From positions 1-33,285 of the forward strand of contig JAHJWA010000229.1 of the NCBI GenBank assembly GCA_018828205.1: 33,285 bases of DNA. Reading direction: 5' to 3'. The DNA is from Alphaproteobacteria bacterium (GTDB taxonomy: Bacteria > Pseudomonadota > Alphaproteobacteria > Sphingomonadales > Sphingomonadaceae). The first letter of the stretch is position 1. Each line of letters opens with the position of its first letter. Below are positions 22,310-32,752 of this stretch, in pieces. Under the pieces are notes generated by a model. It was given only the letters and a program-made list of their open reading frames with translations. It was not told where the DNA came from and did not search any database. A program made the translations under genes and the position numbers.

Positions 22310-23695
22310 TCAAGAAGTCCCCTCCCCGCCCTTGCGATCGGTCATTCCCAGCATCTTGAGTTTGCGATGCAGCGCCGATCGCTCCATCCCGATGAAATTG
22401 GCGGTCTTGGAGATATTGCCCGAGAAGCGGCGAATCTGGACCGCGAGGTACTCGCGTTCGAAATTCTCGCGTGCTTCGCGCAAGGGGGCGCCCATCATCG
22501 CGGCCATCGCCTGACCGCCACCGATCTTGCCATCGGTCACCTCACCCGAGAGCATGGCGGGCTCGACCCTTTCGAGCTCGTCGCGCGGAGTCAGGATGAT
22601 CGTGCGTTCGACGACGTTGCGCAGCTGGCGGACGTTGCCCGGCCAGTCGTAGGCCTGCAGCGCAGCCATTGCCTCCTCCGTCACCTGCGGCGGCGAGAGA
22701 CCCTGTTCGGCGGCGTAGCGGGCGAAGAAATGCTCGGCCAACACGGGAATATCGTCGCGCCGTTCGGACAGCGACGGCACCTCCACCGGGACCACGTTGA
22801 GCCGGTAGAACAGATCCTCGCGGAAACGCTTCTCCTCCATCTCGCGCTGCAGATCGCGCGCGGTCGAGGAGACGACCCGGACATCCACGCCGATCTGGCG
22901 CGAGCCACCGACCCGGACGAAGCTTTGCTCGGTCAGCACCCGCAGGATTCGCGCCTGGGTCGAGAGCGGCATGTCGGCCACTTCGTCGAGATAGAGCGTC
23001 CCGCCATCGGCCATCTCCAGCAGACCCGCGCGGACCAGCTTCCCATCCTGCTCCTCGCCGAACAATTCATGCTCGAAACGTTCGGGGGTGATGCGCGCCG
23101 AATTGACCGTGACAAAGGCGTGATCGGCGCGCGGGCTCCAGCTGTGGAGCAGTCGCGCGGCAACTTCCTTGCCCGCTCCCGCGGGGCCGTAGATCAGCAC
23201 CCGGCTACCGGTGCCCGCCACCCGTTTGAGCGTCGCGCGCACCTGCGTGATCGCCACCGAATTGCCGGTAAATTCGTCCTCGGTACCGAGATAGCTCTTG
23301 AGCCGCGTGTTCTCGCGCCGAAGTCGTTCGGTCTCGGTTGCCCGCTCGACGAGGAGCAACAATCGCTCCGCCTCGAACGGCTTCTCGATAAAATCGAGGG
23401 CCCCGCGGCTGACCGCGGCGACCGCGGTGTCGATATTGCCATGGCCGGAGAAGATGATCACCGGCAGCTGCGGCTCGCGGATCTTGATCTCGTCGAGCAC
23501 CTCGAGCCCGTCCATCGGGCTGCCGTGCAACCAGACGTCGAGCAGGACCACGCTGGGCCGTTTCTCGTCGATCGCGGCGAGTGCGGAGGTGCTGTCGCCC
23601 GCGGTGCGGCATTCATAGCCTTCGTCGCTGAGCACGCCCGCGACGAGTTCTCGAATGTCGCGCTCGTCATCGACGATCAGGATGTCCAGGGCCAT
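22310..23695 (-). CDS. ntrX: Response regulator NtrX, AAA+ without GAFTGA
   Basis: This is the cytoplasmic response regulator of the NtrYX pair. The 461-residue protein has a receiver domain (1-120, phospho-acceptor D53 in VVLLDVWL, K at FIEKPF). It is followed by an AAA+ domain (about 140-370) with Walker A GPAGAGKE and Walker B GGTLYLDEVADMP, and a Fis-type helix-turn-helix near the end (NISKTANFIGMERSALHRKL). Where sigma-54 activators carry the GAFTGA loop, this protein reads ELFGEEQDGKLVRAGLLE: the loop is absent. It therefore probably does not remodel sigma-54 polymerase in the standard way. GAGGT sits before the ATG, 11 bases after the ntrY stop. Confidence 0.94.
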   Translation of the reverse strand: MALDILIVDDERDIRELVAGVLSDEGYECRTAGDSTSALAAIDEKRPSVVLLDVWLHGSPMDGLEVLDEIKIREPQLPVIIFSGHGNIDTAVAAVSRGALDFIEKPFEAERLLLLVERATETERLRRENTRLKSYLGTEDEFTGNSVAITQVRATLKRVAGTGSRVLIYGPAGAGKEVAARLLHSWSPRADHAFVTVNSARITPERFEHELFGEEQDGKLVRAGLLEMADGGTLYLDEVADMPLSTQARILRVLTEQSFVRVGGSRQIGVDVRVVSSTARDLQREMEEKRFREDLFYRLNVVPVEVPSLSERRDDIPVLAEHFFARYAAEQGLSPPQVTEEAMAALQAYDWPGNVRQLRNVVERTIILTPRDELERVEPAMLSGEVTDGKIGGGQAMAAMMGAPLREARENFEREYLAVQIRRFSGNISKTANFIGMERSALHRKLKMLGMTDRKGGEGTS

Positions 23696-23706
23696 GCTAA
23701 GCTACC

Positions 23707-25962
23707 TCATTCTTGCGATTGCGGAGTATCGGGCGCGGGTTGCGATCGCGGCGCGCCGGATGCGGGTCGATCGGTCGGATCGCGCGCAAAGCGCATCCTG
23801 ACGCAGGTGCCCCCGCCGTCACGGGCCGAGAAGCCCATTTCGCCCCCATGCTCCTCCACGATCTTGTTGACGATGGCCAGTCCCAGCCCGGTGCCCTTGT
23901 CGCGCGTGGTGACATAGGGTTCGAGAATGCGTTCGCGGTCCTTGGGCAGCCCGACCCCATTGTCTTCGACGGTGATCGTCAGCGCGGTATCGTCCGCCTC
24001 GACCACCACCACGATCTTGCCGCGGTAGTCGACCGGCGCCTGACCCGCCTGCGCCTCGACCGCTTCGCCCGCGTTCTTGAGCACATTGGTGAGCGCCTGC
24101 CCGAACTGATGGCGGTCGCACTGGATGGTGATCGGGCCATCGGTTTCGACCGACAGTCCGTAATCCACCTCGGGATGACCGACTTCCTGCAGGAAGAGCG
24201 ATTGCCGCACGAGGTCGAGCGCATCCTCGGCGCGGAAGACCGGCTTGGGCAACCGCGCGAAGGAGGAAAATTCGTCGACCATCTTGCGCAGATCGCCGAC
24301 CTGCCTGACGATCGTGTTGGTCAAATCGTCGAACAGCTCGCCATCCTGCAGGATCTGCTTGCGATAGCGGCGCTTGAGCCGCTCGGTGGCGAGCTGGATC
24401 GGGGTGAGCGGGTTCTTGATCTCATGCGCGATCCGGCGCGCGACATCCGACCAGGCGGCCTGCCGCTGATCGAGCAGTTGCCGGGTGATGTCCTCGAAGG
24501 TGATCACATGGCCATCGCGCTCGGGGCCGATCTTGACCGCCAGCGTCAACAGGTCGGCGCCCTTGGAATAGCTGACCACCCCCTTTTCCAGCCCTGCCTC
24601 GACCATCACCGCGATCTGAGGCGCGAGATCGTAGATGCTGCGAACCCCGCCATCGGCGTCGCGGCTGGCATCGCCCAGCAAAGCCTGCGCCGGTCCGTTC
24701 ATCAGCAGGATCGCGCCCTCGCGATCGATCGACATCACGCCCGCGCTGACCGATTCGAGCACCGCCTCGATAAAGCTGCGGCGCTCCTCGATCTGGCGAT
24801 TGGCGGTAACCAGCGCGTCGGTCTGGCGCTCGAGCTGCGCGGTCATGCGATTGAAGGCGCGGTTGAGCAGCCCGATCTCGTCGCCCCTCGTGCGCCCCTC
24901 GACGCGCAGCGCGAAATTGCCGCCGCCGACCTCGCGCGCGGCGGCGACAAGATCGGTGAGCGGCTCGACCTGGCGGTCGGCGAGCCGCAGCGCAAACCAC
25001 ACCGCGAGACCGACCAGACCGAGGCTGACAAAGAACAGCGCGAGGTTGAAACGCAATTGCAGCGCCCGGGCGCGCTGCGTGAGATCGTCATAGGCCTGCG
25101 TGATCGAGCGCGCGCTTTCCCAGCTGCGGAAGCTGTCGCCTTCGGAATTGCGCGCATTGTAGAGATAAATGCCGGCGTCGCGATCGATCGGCGCCAGCGC
25201 CTCGATCCGCTCCTCCGAGCCCTGGACCACCACCGGTTCGCCCGCCCCGAGCGTTTCCGCGCTGCGTTCGGCAAACCCCACCGGATCGCTGCCTTCGCTC
25301 AGTCCGTAGACCACCGCGGTGCGCATGCTGCCATCGGGCATCGCCTGGAGGATCGCGCTCTCGTTCACATCGCGCGGCTGCGCCTGATATTCGTAGACCA
25401 GCGCGAAATTGGGATCGGTGACCGCCACCTGGCCCAGGATGCTGCGCATATCCATCGCCATCGAGACGGTCTCTTGCGACAGGTCGAGCTGGTTCTCGTC
25501 GTAATAATTCTGCGCCAGGCTGTTGGTGTTCTCCATCAGTCCGCGCGAGCTGTCGGAGAACCAGAAATCCACACCCGACTGGAACAGAAACGCCGCAAAC
25601 CCCGCCACCAGCAACGTCGGCACCGCAGCGATCAGCGAGAAGAAGAACACCAGCCGGACATGCAGCCGCGCCGTGCTGCCCGCCGCGCGGCGCAGTGCCA
25701 TCCGCCGGCCCAGCAACACCAGCAGCGCCATCGCCGGGACCAGCGTGCCGATCAGCAGGCCCGCGACCTGTTGCGACGGCAGCAATTGTCCGTCGGGCGG
25801 CGCGTTGGTGAAGGCGAGATAGGCGCTCGCGACCATGGCCACCACGGCCAGCCCAGAAGCGATCTCGAGCCAGGCGAACAGGTTCGAGCGGCGCGATGTC
25901 ACCACAAAGCGGCGCAACCAGCGAGGGGTCTGTCGGAGGGGTGAGTGCGCCTGGCTGGCCAT
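23707..25962 (-). CDS. ntrY: Membrane sensor histidine kinase NtrY
   Basis: This 751-residue inner-membrane kinase is the partner of NtrX. N-terminal hydrophobic segments (about 28-48, 65-85, 100-125) precede a periplasmic sensing region (about 130-290), then a TM helix (LALFFVSLGLVGLAVWFAL). HAMP (RQVEPLTDLVAAAREVGGGN) and PAS (IEAVLESVSAGVMSIDREGA) domains follow. The HisKA domain has H513 in [16 protein letters not shown], and the ATPase domain has NVLKNAGEAVEA, DNGVGLPKD and GTGLGLAIV. All kinase boxes are intact. A 61-base gap from ntrC could hold a separate promoter. Nitrogen and redox sensing are known roles of the family; the ligand is unknown. Confidence 0.95.
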   Translation of the reverse strand: MASQAHSPLRQTPRWLRRFVVTSRRSNLFAWLEIASGLAVVAMVASAYLAFTNAPPDGQLLPSQQVAGLLIGTLVPAMALLVLLGRRMALRRAAGSTARLHVRLVFFFSLIAAVPTLLVAGFAAFLFQSGVDFWFSDSSRGLMENTNSLAQNYYDENQLDLSQETVSMAMDMRSILGQVAVTDPNFALVYEYQAQPRDVNESAILQAMPDGSMRTAVVYGLSEGSDPVGFAERSAETLGAGEPVVVQGSEERIEALAPIDRDAGIYLYNARNSEGDSFRSWESARSITQAYDDLTQRARALQLRFNLALFFVSLGLVGLAVWFALRLADRQVEPLTDLVAAAREVGGGNFALRVEGRTRGDEIGLLNRAFNRMTAQLERQTDALVTANRQIEERRSFIEAVLESVSAGVMSIDREGAILLMNGPAQALLGDASRDADGGVRSIYDLAPQIAVMVEAGLEKGVVSYSKGADLLTLAVKIGPERDGHVITFEDITRQLLDQRQAAWSDVARRIAHEIKNPLTPIQLATERLKRRYRKQILQDGELFDDLTNTIVRQVGDLRKMVDEFSSFARLPKPVFRAEDALDLVRQSLFLQEVGHPEVDYGLSVETDGPITIQCDRHQFGQALTNVLKNAGEAVEAQAGQAPVDYRGKIVVVVEADDTALTITVEDNGVGLPKDRERILEPYVTTRDKGTGLGLAIVNKIVEEHGGEMGFSARDGGGTCVRMRFARDPTDRPASGAPRSQPAPDTPQSQE

Positions 25963-26023
25963 CGTTGCCGGGTTACAACGATACTGTGGCCATTATGCAA
26001 GCTATTAATCGGCAGTCCGCGCG

Positions 26024-27429
<1,406 letters not shown>

Positions 27430-27433
<4 letters not shown>

Positions 27434-28503
27434 TCACCCTCCCCCTTGGATGCCACCGGCAGGTTGATCCGGAACAGCGTCAGCCCGGCCCGATCGTCGC
27501 GCTCGTGCGCGATCCGCCCGCCCATGTCGCGGACCAGCTTGCGCACCAGCGCGAGGCCCAGCCCCTGCCCCTGCGGCTTGCTCGAGACGAAGGGCTCGAA
27601 GACATGGTCGCGCAACGCCGGATCGATCCCGGGGCCGTTGTCGATCACGCTGACCTCGATCGGCAGCCGCGTGGCCTTCCCCAGCCGGATCGCGTTGAAC
27701 ACCAGCCCGCCGGTGAACCGCGTTCGCACCTCGACCTGAGGGCTGGCCCCTCCGCGGCTCGCATCGCAGGCGTTGGCGATGAGGTTGATCAGGATCTGCT
27801 CGAGCGCCGCGCGGTCGGCGAGCACCAGCGGGAGCGAGGGATCGAATTCCTCGACGGTCTCGACCTCGTCCCCGCGCGAGGTGCGAACCGTGCTGACCGC
27901 ATTGCGGATCGCCTCGTGCAGATTGCAGGGCGCGGAGACCACGGTCGCGGCGCTGCCGAGCTGCTGCATCCGGTCGACCAGCTGCGCGATCCGGTCCACT
28001 TCGGTCGCGATCAATTGGGTCAGCGGCTTGTCCCTTTCCGATGCGCGGCGGGTGAGCAATTGGCTTGCGCCGCGGATCGCCGCGAGCGGGTTCTTGATCT
28101 CATGCGCGAGCACCGTGGGGGCGCGCAGCTCGATCCGCTCGGCATCGCGATCCTCGTCCTCCTGGCCCGCATCCGAAAGCGTCACGATTCGCCAGCCGGG
28201 ATCGCCGGCGATTGGCGAGCAGGTGAGATTGACCCTTCGCTCCCGCCTCCCGACCTCGATAGCGAGCCCCCGCGCGATCATCTGGCCATCCGAACCGCGC
28301 AAGGCATCGGCCACGCGGGAATCGGCGATGGCGACGATGTCGAAAAAGGAGCGCCCGACCAACCGCACCGCGCTGCTCCCGAGCAGTTCCTCGGCGGCGG
28401 GATTGGCCTCGCGGACGGTACCGGTGGAGTCCAGCAGGATGACGGCAAAGACGATCGAAGCGAGCTGCGTGCGCGCATCGGGCGCCCCGGCCGTCCCTTT
28501 CAC
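27430..28503 (-). CDS. ntrB: Nitrogen sensor kinase NtrB
   Basis: This is a soluble histidine kinase/phosphatase that controls NtrC according to nitrogen state, through PII in known systems. It has 357 residues with no membrane segment. An N-terminal PAS domain (about 10-110, [20 protein letters not shown]) is followed by HisKA with H134 in [20 protein letters not shown]. The ATPase domain has N-box [13 protein letters not shown]1 box [10 protein letters not shown] and G2 box GQGLGLALV. The start is GTG at 28503, overlapping the dusB stop (GTGA). The order dusB-ntrB-ntrC is the classic alphaproteobacterial nifR3-ntrBC operon. Confidence 0.95.
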
Positions 28504-29519
28504 GCGGCGCGCCGCTGCCGGAAGGGTTCGTAGAACCGTTCGATTTCCGCAAGAACATCAACGGGATCGTCGATGAAGTTGGCGCGATTGCGAAACTCCG
28601 CCGAACCGTGCATCCCCTTGGTGTACCAGCCCAGATGCTTGCGCGCGAACTTCACCCCGACATCCTCGCCGTAATGCTCGAGCATCGCGCGGTAGTGTTC
28701 GACCAGCACCGAATATTGCTCGTCGAAGCCTGGGGGTGCCAGCACCTCGCCCGTCTTCCACCAGTGCATCACCTGCGCCAGCAGCCAGGGGCGGCCATAG
28801 GCGCCGCGCCCGATCATCAGCCCGTCCGCGCCCGACTGTTCGAGCGCCGCAGCGGAATCGGCGATGCTGCAGATGTCGCCATTGACGATCACCGGGATCG
28901 ACACCGCTTCCTTGACCTTGCGCACGAAGGCCCAGTCGGCGCTGCCCTTGTACATCTGGTTGCGGGTGCGGCCGTGGACGGTGATCATCTTGACCCCGAC
29001 ATCCTCGGCGATCCGTGCCAGCTCGGGCGCGTTGAGGCTGTCGTGGTCCCAGCCCATGCGCATCTTGACCGTGACCGGGACATCGACCGCCGCGACGGTC
29101 GCTTCCATCAGCCGGACCGCCAGCGGGACCTCGCGCATCAGCGCCGAGCCCGCGAGCCCGTTGACCACCTTGCGCACCGGGCAGCCGAAATTGATGTCGA
29201 TGATCTGCGCCCCGCGATCGGCGTTGAGCCGCGCGGCCTCGCCCATCGATTCCGGGTCGCAGCCGACCAGCTGCATCGACACCGGCTCCTCGATCGGATC
29301 CCAGGCGGCCTTCTGGATGCTCTGCCGCGTCTCGCGGATCGCGGCCTGGCTGGCGATCATCTCGGTGACGTTGAGGCCCGAGCCGTAGCGGCGCACCAGC
29401 CTGCGGAACGGCAGATCGGTGACGCCGGTCATCGGCGCCAGCACCACCGGCGTGGCGATGGTCACGGCGCCGATCTGGATCGGCTTCGGCGGAACCGGAG
29501 GGAGGGGATGCGCGCTCAT
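28500..29519 (-). CDS. dusB: tRNA-dihydrouridine synthase DusB (NifR3)
   Basis: This FMN-dependent enzyme reduces uridine to dihydrouridine in tRNA D-loops. The 339-residue protein has a TIM barrel with [16 protein letters not shown] near the start and the catalytic cysteine C113 in [13 protein letters not shown]. The phosphate-binding segments [14 protein letters not shown] and [16 protein letters not shown] follow. It is the first gene of the ntr operon, historically called nifR3. The start ATG at 29519 is followed upstream by a short divergent region with ispDF. Confidence 0.96.
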   Translation of the reverse strand: MSAHPLPPVPPKPIQIGAVTIATPVVLAPMTGVTDLPFRRLVRRYGSGLNVTEMIASQAAIRETRQSIQKAAWDPIEEPVSMQLVGCDPESMGEAARLNADRGAQIIDINFGCPVRKVVNGLAGSALMREVPLAVRLMEATVAAVDVPVTVKMRMGWDHDSLNAPELARIAEDVGVKMITVHGRTRNQMYKGSADWAFVRKVKEAVSIPVIVNGDICSIADSAAALEQSGADGLMIGRGAYGRPWLLAQVMHWWKTGEVLAPPGFDEQYSVLVEHYRAMLEHYGEDVGVKFARKHLGWYTKGMHGSAEFRNRANFIDDPVDVLAEIERFYEPFRQRRAA

Positions 29520-29529
29520 GAGGGGGATT

Positions 29530-29577
29530 TCTGCCTAATTCTTGGGCAGACATAGTGCATTGCGGCAAATTCGGCAA
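29530..29577 (-). promoter_or_regulatory. Candidate promoter and dyad upstream of dusB-ntr operon
   Basis: On the minus strand TTGCCG (29577-29572) and TATGTC (29554-29549) are 17 bases apart and could be -35 and -10 boxes for dusB. A dyad TCTGCC/GGCAGA (29530-29535 and 29545-29550) overlaps the -10 side and the expected transcript start, fitting an operator. It is a motif match only. Confidence 0.3.
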
Positions 29578-29597
29578 GCGGCTAGCCGTTGCCGCCC

Positions 29598-30746
29598 ATG
29601 CTTGACATGCCCCCCCTTCCCTCCTTTGCCGCCGTCGTGGTCGCCGCCGGCAAGGGCCTTCGCGCCGGGCAGTCGACGCCCAAGCAATTCGCGAACTGGC
29701 GCGGCAAGCCCGTCGTGCGCCATTCGGTCGAGGCGCTGCTGGGCGCTGGTGCCTCTCCGGTGGTGGTGGCCATTCCCGACGATGACGACGAGGCCGCGCG
29801 GCTTGCGCTCGCGGGACTGGACGGGATCGAGCTCGTCACCGGCGGCGAGACGCGGCAGGCATCGGTTGCCAAAGCGCTCGAACAGCTGAGCGCAAGCTCC
29901 TGCCAGAACGTGCTTATTCACGACGCGGCCCGGCCGAACCTGCCCCGCGAAGTCATCGCGCGGCTGCTGGCGGCGCTTGCCGATCATCCCGGCGCGATCC
30001 CCGTCCTGCCGGTCGTGGACAGTCTCGCGCTCGACCACGACGGGCTGATGGCGGGAGCGGCCGATCGCGAAAGCCTGCGCCGGGTGCAGACCCCGCAGGC
30101 GTTCCGCTTCACCGATATTCTCGCCGCCCATCGTCGGTGGTCCGGCGATCCTTCGGCCGGAGACGATGCGCAGGTGCTTCGCGCCGCCGGTGGCGCGGTC
30201 GCTCTGGTGGCGGGCGACGAGAAACTCGCCAAGCTGACCTATGCGGAGGATTTCATGACCGCCCTGCCCCCCATCCGCACCGGAATGGGCTACGACGTCC
30301 ATCGCCTTGCCGCCGGAGAGGAACTCTGGCTCGGCGGGATCCGGATCGAGCACGATCTGGGGCTTGCCGGGCACAGCGATGCCGATGTCGGGCTCCACGC
30401 ATTGGTCGACGCCATTCTGGGCGCGATCGGCGCGGGCGATATCGGCAGCCATTTTCCGCCAAGCGATTCCCAGTGGAAGGGCGCCAGCAGCGACCGCTTC
30501 CTCACCCACGCCGCCAGCCTGGCCCGCGAGGCGGGCTACGGGATCGGCAATGTCGATCTCACGCTGATCTGCGAGGCGCCCAAGATCGGCCCGCACCGCG
30601 ACGCCATGCGGGCGCGCATCGCCGAGCTGCTCGGCGTTGACATCACCCTTGTATCGGTGAAGGCCACCACCACCGAGAGACTGGGGTTTGCCGGGCGCGG
30701 CGAAGGGATTGCCGCGCAGGCGATCGCCACCCTGATCCGCGAATGA
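29598..30746 (+). CDS. ispDF: Bifunctional IspD/IspF isoprenoid enzyme
   Basis: One polypeptide carries two non-mevalonate pathway activities. The IspD half makes CDP-methylerythritol from MEP and CTP, and the IspF half makes MEcPP. From the ATG at 29598 it has 382 residues. IspD (about 1-220) shows VVVAAGKGLRAGQSTPKQF, HDAARPNLP and VQTPQAFRF. IspF (about 225-382) shows the metal motif GMGYDVHRL, GHSDADVGLHALVDAILGA, GDIGSHFPPSD and a final STVSVKATTTERLGF-like segment (VSVKATTTERLGFAGR). The fusion is typical of alphaproteobacteria. A TTG at 29589 or an ATG at 29607 are alternative starts; none has a clear ribosome site. Confidence 0.96.
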   Translation: MLDMPPLPSFAAVVVAAGKGLRAGQSTPKQFANWRGKPVVRHSVEALLGAGASPVVVAIPDDDDEAARLALAGLDGIELVTGGETRQASVAKALEQLSASSCQNVLIHDAARPNLPREVIARLLAALADHPGAIPVLPVVDSLALDHDGLMAGAADRESLRRVQTPQAFRFTDILAAHRRWSGDPSAGDDAQVLRAAGGAVALVAGDEKLAKLTYAEDFMTALPPIRTGMGYDVHRLAAGEELWLGGIRIEHDLGLAGHSDADVGLHALVDAILGAIGAGDIGSHFPPSDSQWKGASSDRFLTHAASLAREAGYGIGNVDLTLICEAPKIGPHRDAMRARIAELLGVDITLVSVKATTTERLGFAGRGEGIAAQAIATLIRE

Positions 30747-30783
30747 CGAGGCCGGCCAGCATGCACTCCGTATCGACAGCGAC

Positions 30784-31284
30784 GTGACCGAAGGTCTGCT
30801 CCCCGAACCGATCGTCCGCCTGGCAGAGCGGGTGGTCGAGGAAAATGCCGCCACGGGGCGCAAGCTCGTGGTTGCGGAAAGCTGCACCGGCGGTCTGGTC
30901 GCCGCGGCGCTGACCGAAATCCCCGGATCGTCTTCCGTGCTCGATCGCGGTTTCGTGACCTATTCCAACGAAGCCAAGATGGAGATGCTCGGAGTGCCGA
31001 GCGACATTATCGAGACGTTCGGCGCCGTGTCGGTGGCCTGTGTCTGGGCGATGGCCAAGGGTGCGCTCGAGCGCAGCAATGCCGATGTCGCGGTGGCGAT
31101 CAGCGGCGTCGCGGGGCCCGGCGGCGGCTCGCCGCACAAGCCGGTCGGGACGGTGGTCTTCGCCCGCGTTACCCGCGATTCGCACAAGGACCCCGAGGGC
31201 GAGCTCAGGCTGTTCGAGGGTCCGGGCCGCGCGGCGATCCGCCACGAGGCGACGATCTGCGCGCTGGAACTGCTGCTGCCCTAG
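30784..31284 (+). CDS. CinA-type nicotinamide-nucleotide amidohydrolase
   Basis: This 166-residue protein equals only the C-terminal (PncC) domain of CinA, which deamidates NMN to NaMN. The family signature is clear: LVVAESCTGGLVAAAL near the start, GFVTYSNEAKMEMLGV, and AISGVAGPGGGSPHKPVGTV with the GxAGPGG loop. There is no N-terminal MoCF domain, as in many stand-alone proteobacterial forms. The start is GTG at 30784 with no strong ribosome site, 37 bases after ispDF. Its TAG shares a CTAG with the stop of the convergent START-domain gene. Confidence 0.93.
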   Translation: MTEGLLPEPIVRLAERVVEENAATGRKLVVAESCTGGLVAAALTEIPGSSSVLDRGFVTYSNEAKMEMLGVPSDIIETFGAVSVACVWAMAKGALERSNADVAVAISGVAGPGGGSPHKPVGTVVFARVTRDSHKDPEGELRLFEGPGRAAIRHEATICALELLLP

Positions 31285-31736
31285 GCATTGCCGGGCGCGG
31301 CTTCGCGTCCGTAGAGATCGTCGGCACGCTTTTCGAAAGCCTCGACCATCTTGCGGAAGGCGCGGTCGAAATACTGGCCGGCGATCGCTTCGAACACCGC
31401 GTTGCGAAAGGTAAACTCGACCGCGAAATCGATCTCGCAGCCCCCGTCCTCGGTCGGGCGGAAGCTCCAGCTGTTGTCGAGATCGCGCAAGGGGCCGTCG
31501 AGATAATGGACCTCGATCCGCTCGGGCCGAGACTTGTCCACCCGCGAGGTGAACTTCTCGCGGATCGCCTTGAAGCCCACCAGCATGTCGGCGACCATCT
31601 CGGTCTCGCTGTCCGAGCGCACCCGGGTCGCCACGACCCAGGGCAGGAATTCTTCATAGCGCGCGACATCGGCGACCAGATCGAACATCTGCTCGCAGCT
31701 GTAGGGAAGCCGGCGGGTTTCGCGACTGCCGGGCAT
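31281..31736 (-). CDS. COQ10/RatA-type START-domain protein
   Basis: This 151-residue protein belongs to the polyketide-cyclase/START-like fold family that includes COQ10 and RatA. In alphaproteobacteria this family is expected to bind coenzyme Q for respiration; bacterial members are often labelled RatA toxin, which need not apply here. Visible family segments are YSCEQMFDLVADVARYEEFLPWV, MLVGFKAIREKFTSRV, WSFRPTEDGGCEIDF and a C-terminal helix FDRAFRKMVEAFEKRADDLYG. The ATG at 31736 shares TGATG with the lipA stop, so the two are co-translated. Confidence 0.9.
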   Translation of the reverse strand: MPGSRETRRLPYSCEQMFDLVADVARYEEFLPWVVATRVRSDSETEMVADMLVGFKAIREKFTSRVDKSRPERIEVHYLDGPLRDLDNSWSFRPTEDGGCEIDFAVEFTFRNAVFEAIAGQYFDRAFRKMVEAFEKRADDLYGREAAPGNA

Positions 31737-32701
31737 CAGCCGCCGGTCCTGGCGCGCTCCTTGGCCAGCCGGGCTTCTCGCGCCGCCCTCATCTCGGCAA
31801 AATCGTCGCCGGCATGATAGCTGGAACGGGTCAGCGGGGTCGAGGCGACCTGCAGGAAACCCTTGGCGCGGGCGATCGACCCGAAGGCGGTGAAGGCCTT
31901 GGGGGTCACGAATTCCTCGACACTGGCATGCTTGGGCGTGGGCTGGAGATACTGACCCATGGTCATGAAATCGACGTCCGCGCAGCGCATGTCGTCCATC
32001 ACCTGGTGCACCTCGAGCCGCTGTTCGCCCAGCCCGAGCATGATGCCCGATTTGGTGAAGATCATCGGGTCGTGGCGCTTGACCTCTTCGAGCAGCCGCA
32101 GCGAGGCGTAATAGCGCGCGCCGGGGCGGATCGTCGGGTAGAGCCGCGGGACGGTCTCGAGATTGTGGTTGTAGACGTCGGGCCCCGCCTCGCAGATCGC
32201 CTCCACCGCCGCGCGCATCTTGCCGCGAAAATCGGGGGTCAGGATCTCGATCGTGGTGCCGGGCGTCGCGCGCCGGATCGCCTGGATCACCTTGACGAAG
32301 TGCCCCGCTCCGCCATCGGGCAGATCGTCGCGATCGACGCTGGTGATGACGATGTGTTCCAGCCCCATCGTCGCTGCGGCGGTGGCGACGTGCTCGGGCT
32401 CGAGCGGATCGACGATCCGCGGCATCCCGGTCTTGACGTTGCAGAAGGCGCAGGCGCGGGTGCAGACATCGCCCAGGATCATCATCGTCGCGTGCTTCTT
32501 CTCCCAGCATTCGCCGATGTTGGGACAGGCGGCTTCCTCGCACACGGTCGTCAGGTCGAGCCCGCGCATCAGCTGGCGGGTCTCGTGATAGCCCTTGCCG
32601 GTCGGGGCCTTGACCCTGATCCAGTCGGGCTTGCGCTGGCGGGCGGGGCGCTCGCCCTCGGGCTTGGGTGCGGTGGAAAGATCATTCATATCGAGCCCCA
32701 T
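31736..32701 (-). CDS. lipA: Lipoyl synthase
   Basis: This radical-SAM enzyme inserts two sulfurs into octanoyl-protein to make the lipoyl cofactor. The 321-residue protein has both clusters: the auxiliary cluster cysteines C54, C59 and C65 ([12 protein letters not shown]) and the radical-SAM C80-x3-C84-x2-C87 (CTRACAFC). The C-terminal RSSYHAGD carries the family serine ligand. The start may be 32701 or the ATG at 32689, four codons in, which has GGGG six bases upstream. The product serves the E2 lipoyl domain of pdhC in this same window. The start is divergent from a carbonic anhydrase gene 51 bases away. Confidence 0.97.
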   Translation of the reverse strand: MGLDMNDLSTAPKPEGERPARQRKPDWIRVKAPTGKGYHETRQLMRGLDLTTVCEEAACPNIGECWEKKHATMMILGDVCTRACAFCNVKTGMPRIVDPLEPEHVATAAATMGLEHIVITSVDRDDLPDGGAGHFVKVIQAIRRATPGTTIEILTPDFRGKMRAAVEAICEAGPDVYNHNLETVPRLYPTIRPGARYYASLRLLEEVKRHDPMIFTKSGIMLGLGEQRLEVHQVMDDMRCADVDFMTMGQYLQPTPKHASVEEFVTPKAFTAFGSIARAKGFLQVASTPLTRSSYHAGDDFAEMRAAREARLAKERARTGG

Positions 32702-32752
32702 CTAGGCATCGTGCTTGCCATAGGCAATGCCGCGCGGCAGGAGCTTTGACCC

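Noticed and set aside
23713-25944. 743-codon plus-strand frame opposite ntrY, and similar frames opposite ntrX and ntrC
   Set aside because: The His/Arg/Asp-rich products are antisense images of well-supported kinase and regulator genes.
31281-31736. Reading the START-domain protein as a RatA toxin of a toxin-antitoxin pair
   Set aside because: No antitoxin partner is adjacent. The pairing with lipA and the family's known quinone role make COQ10-like function more likely.
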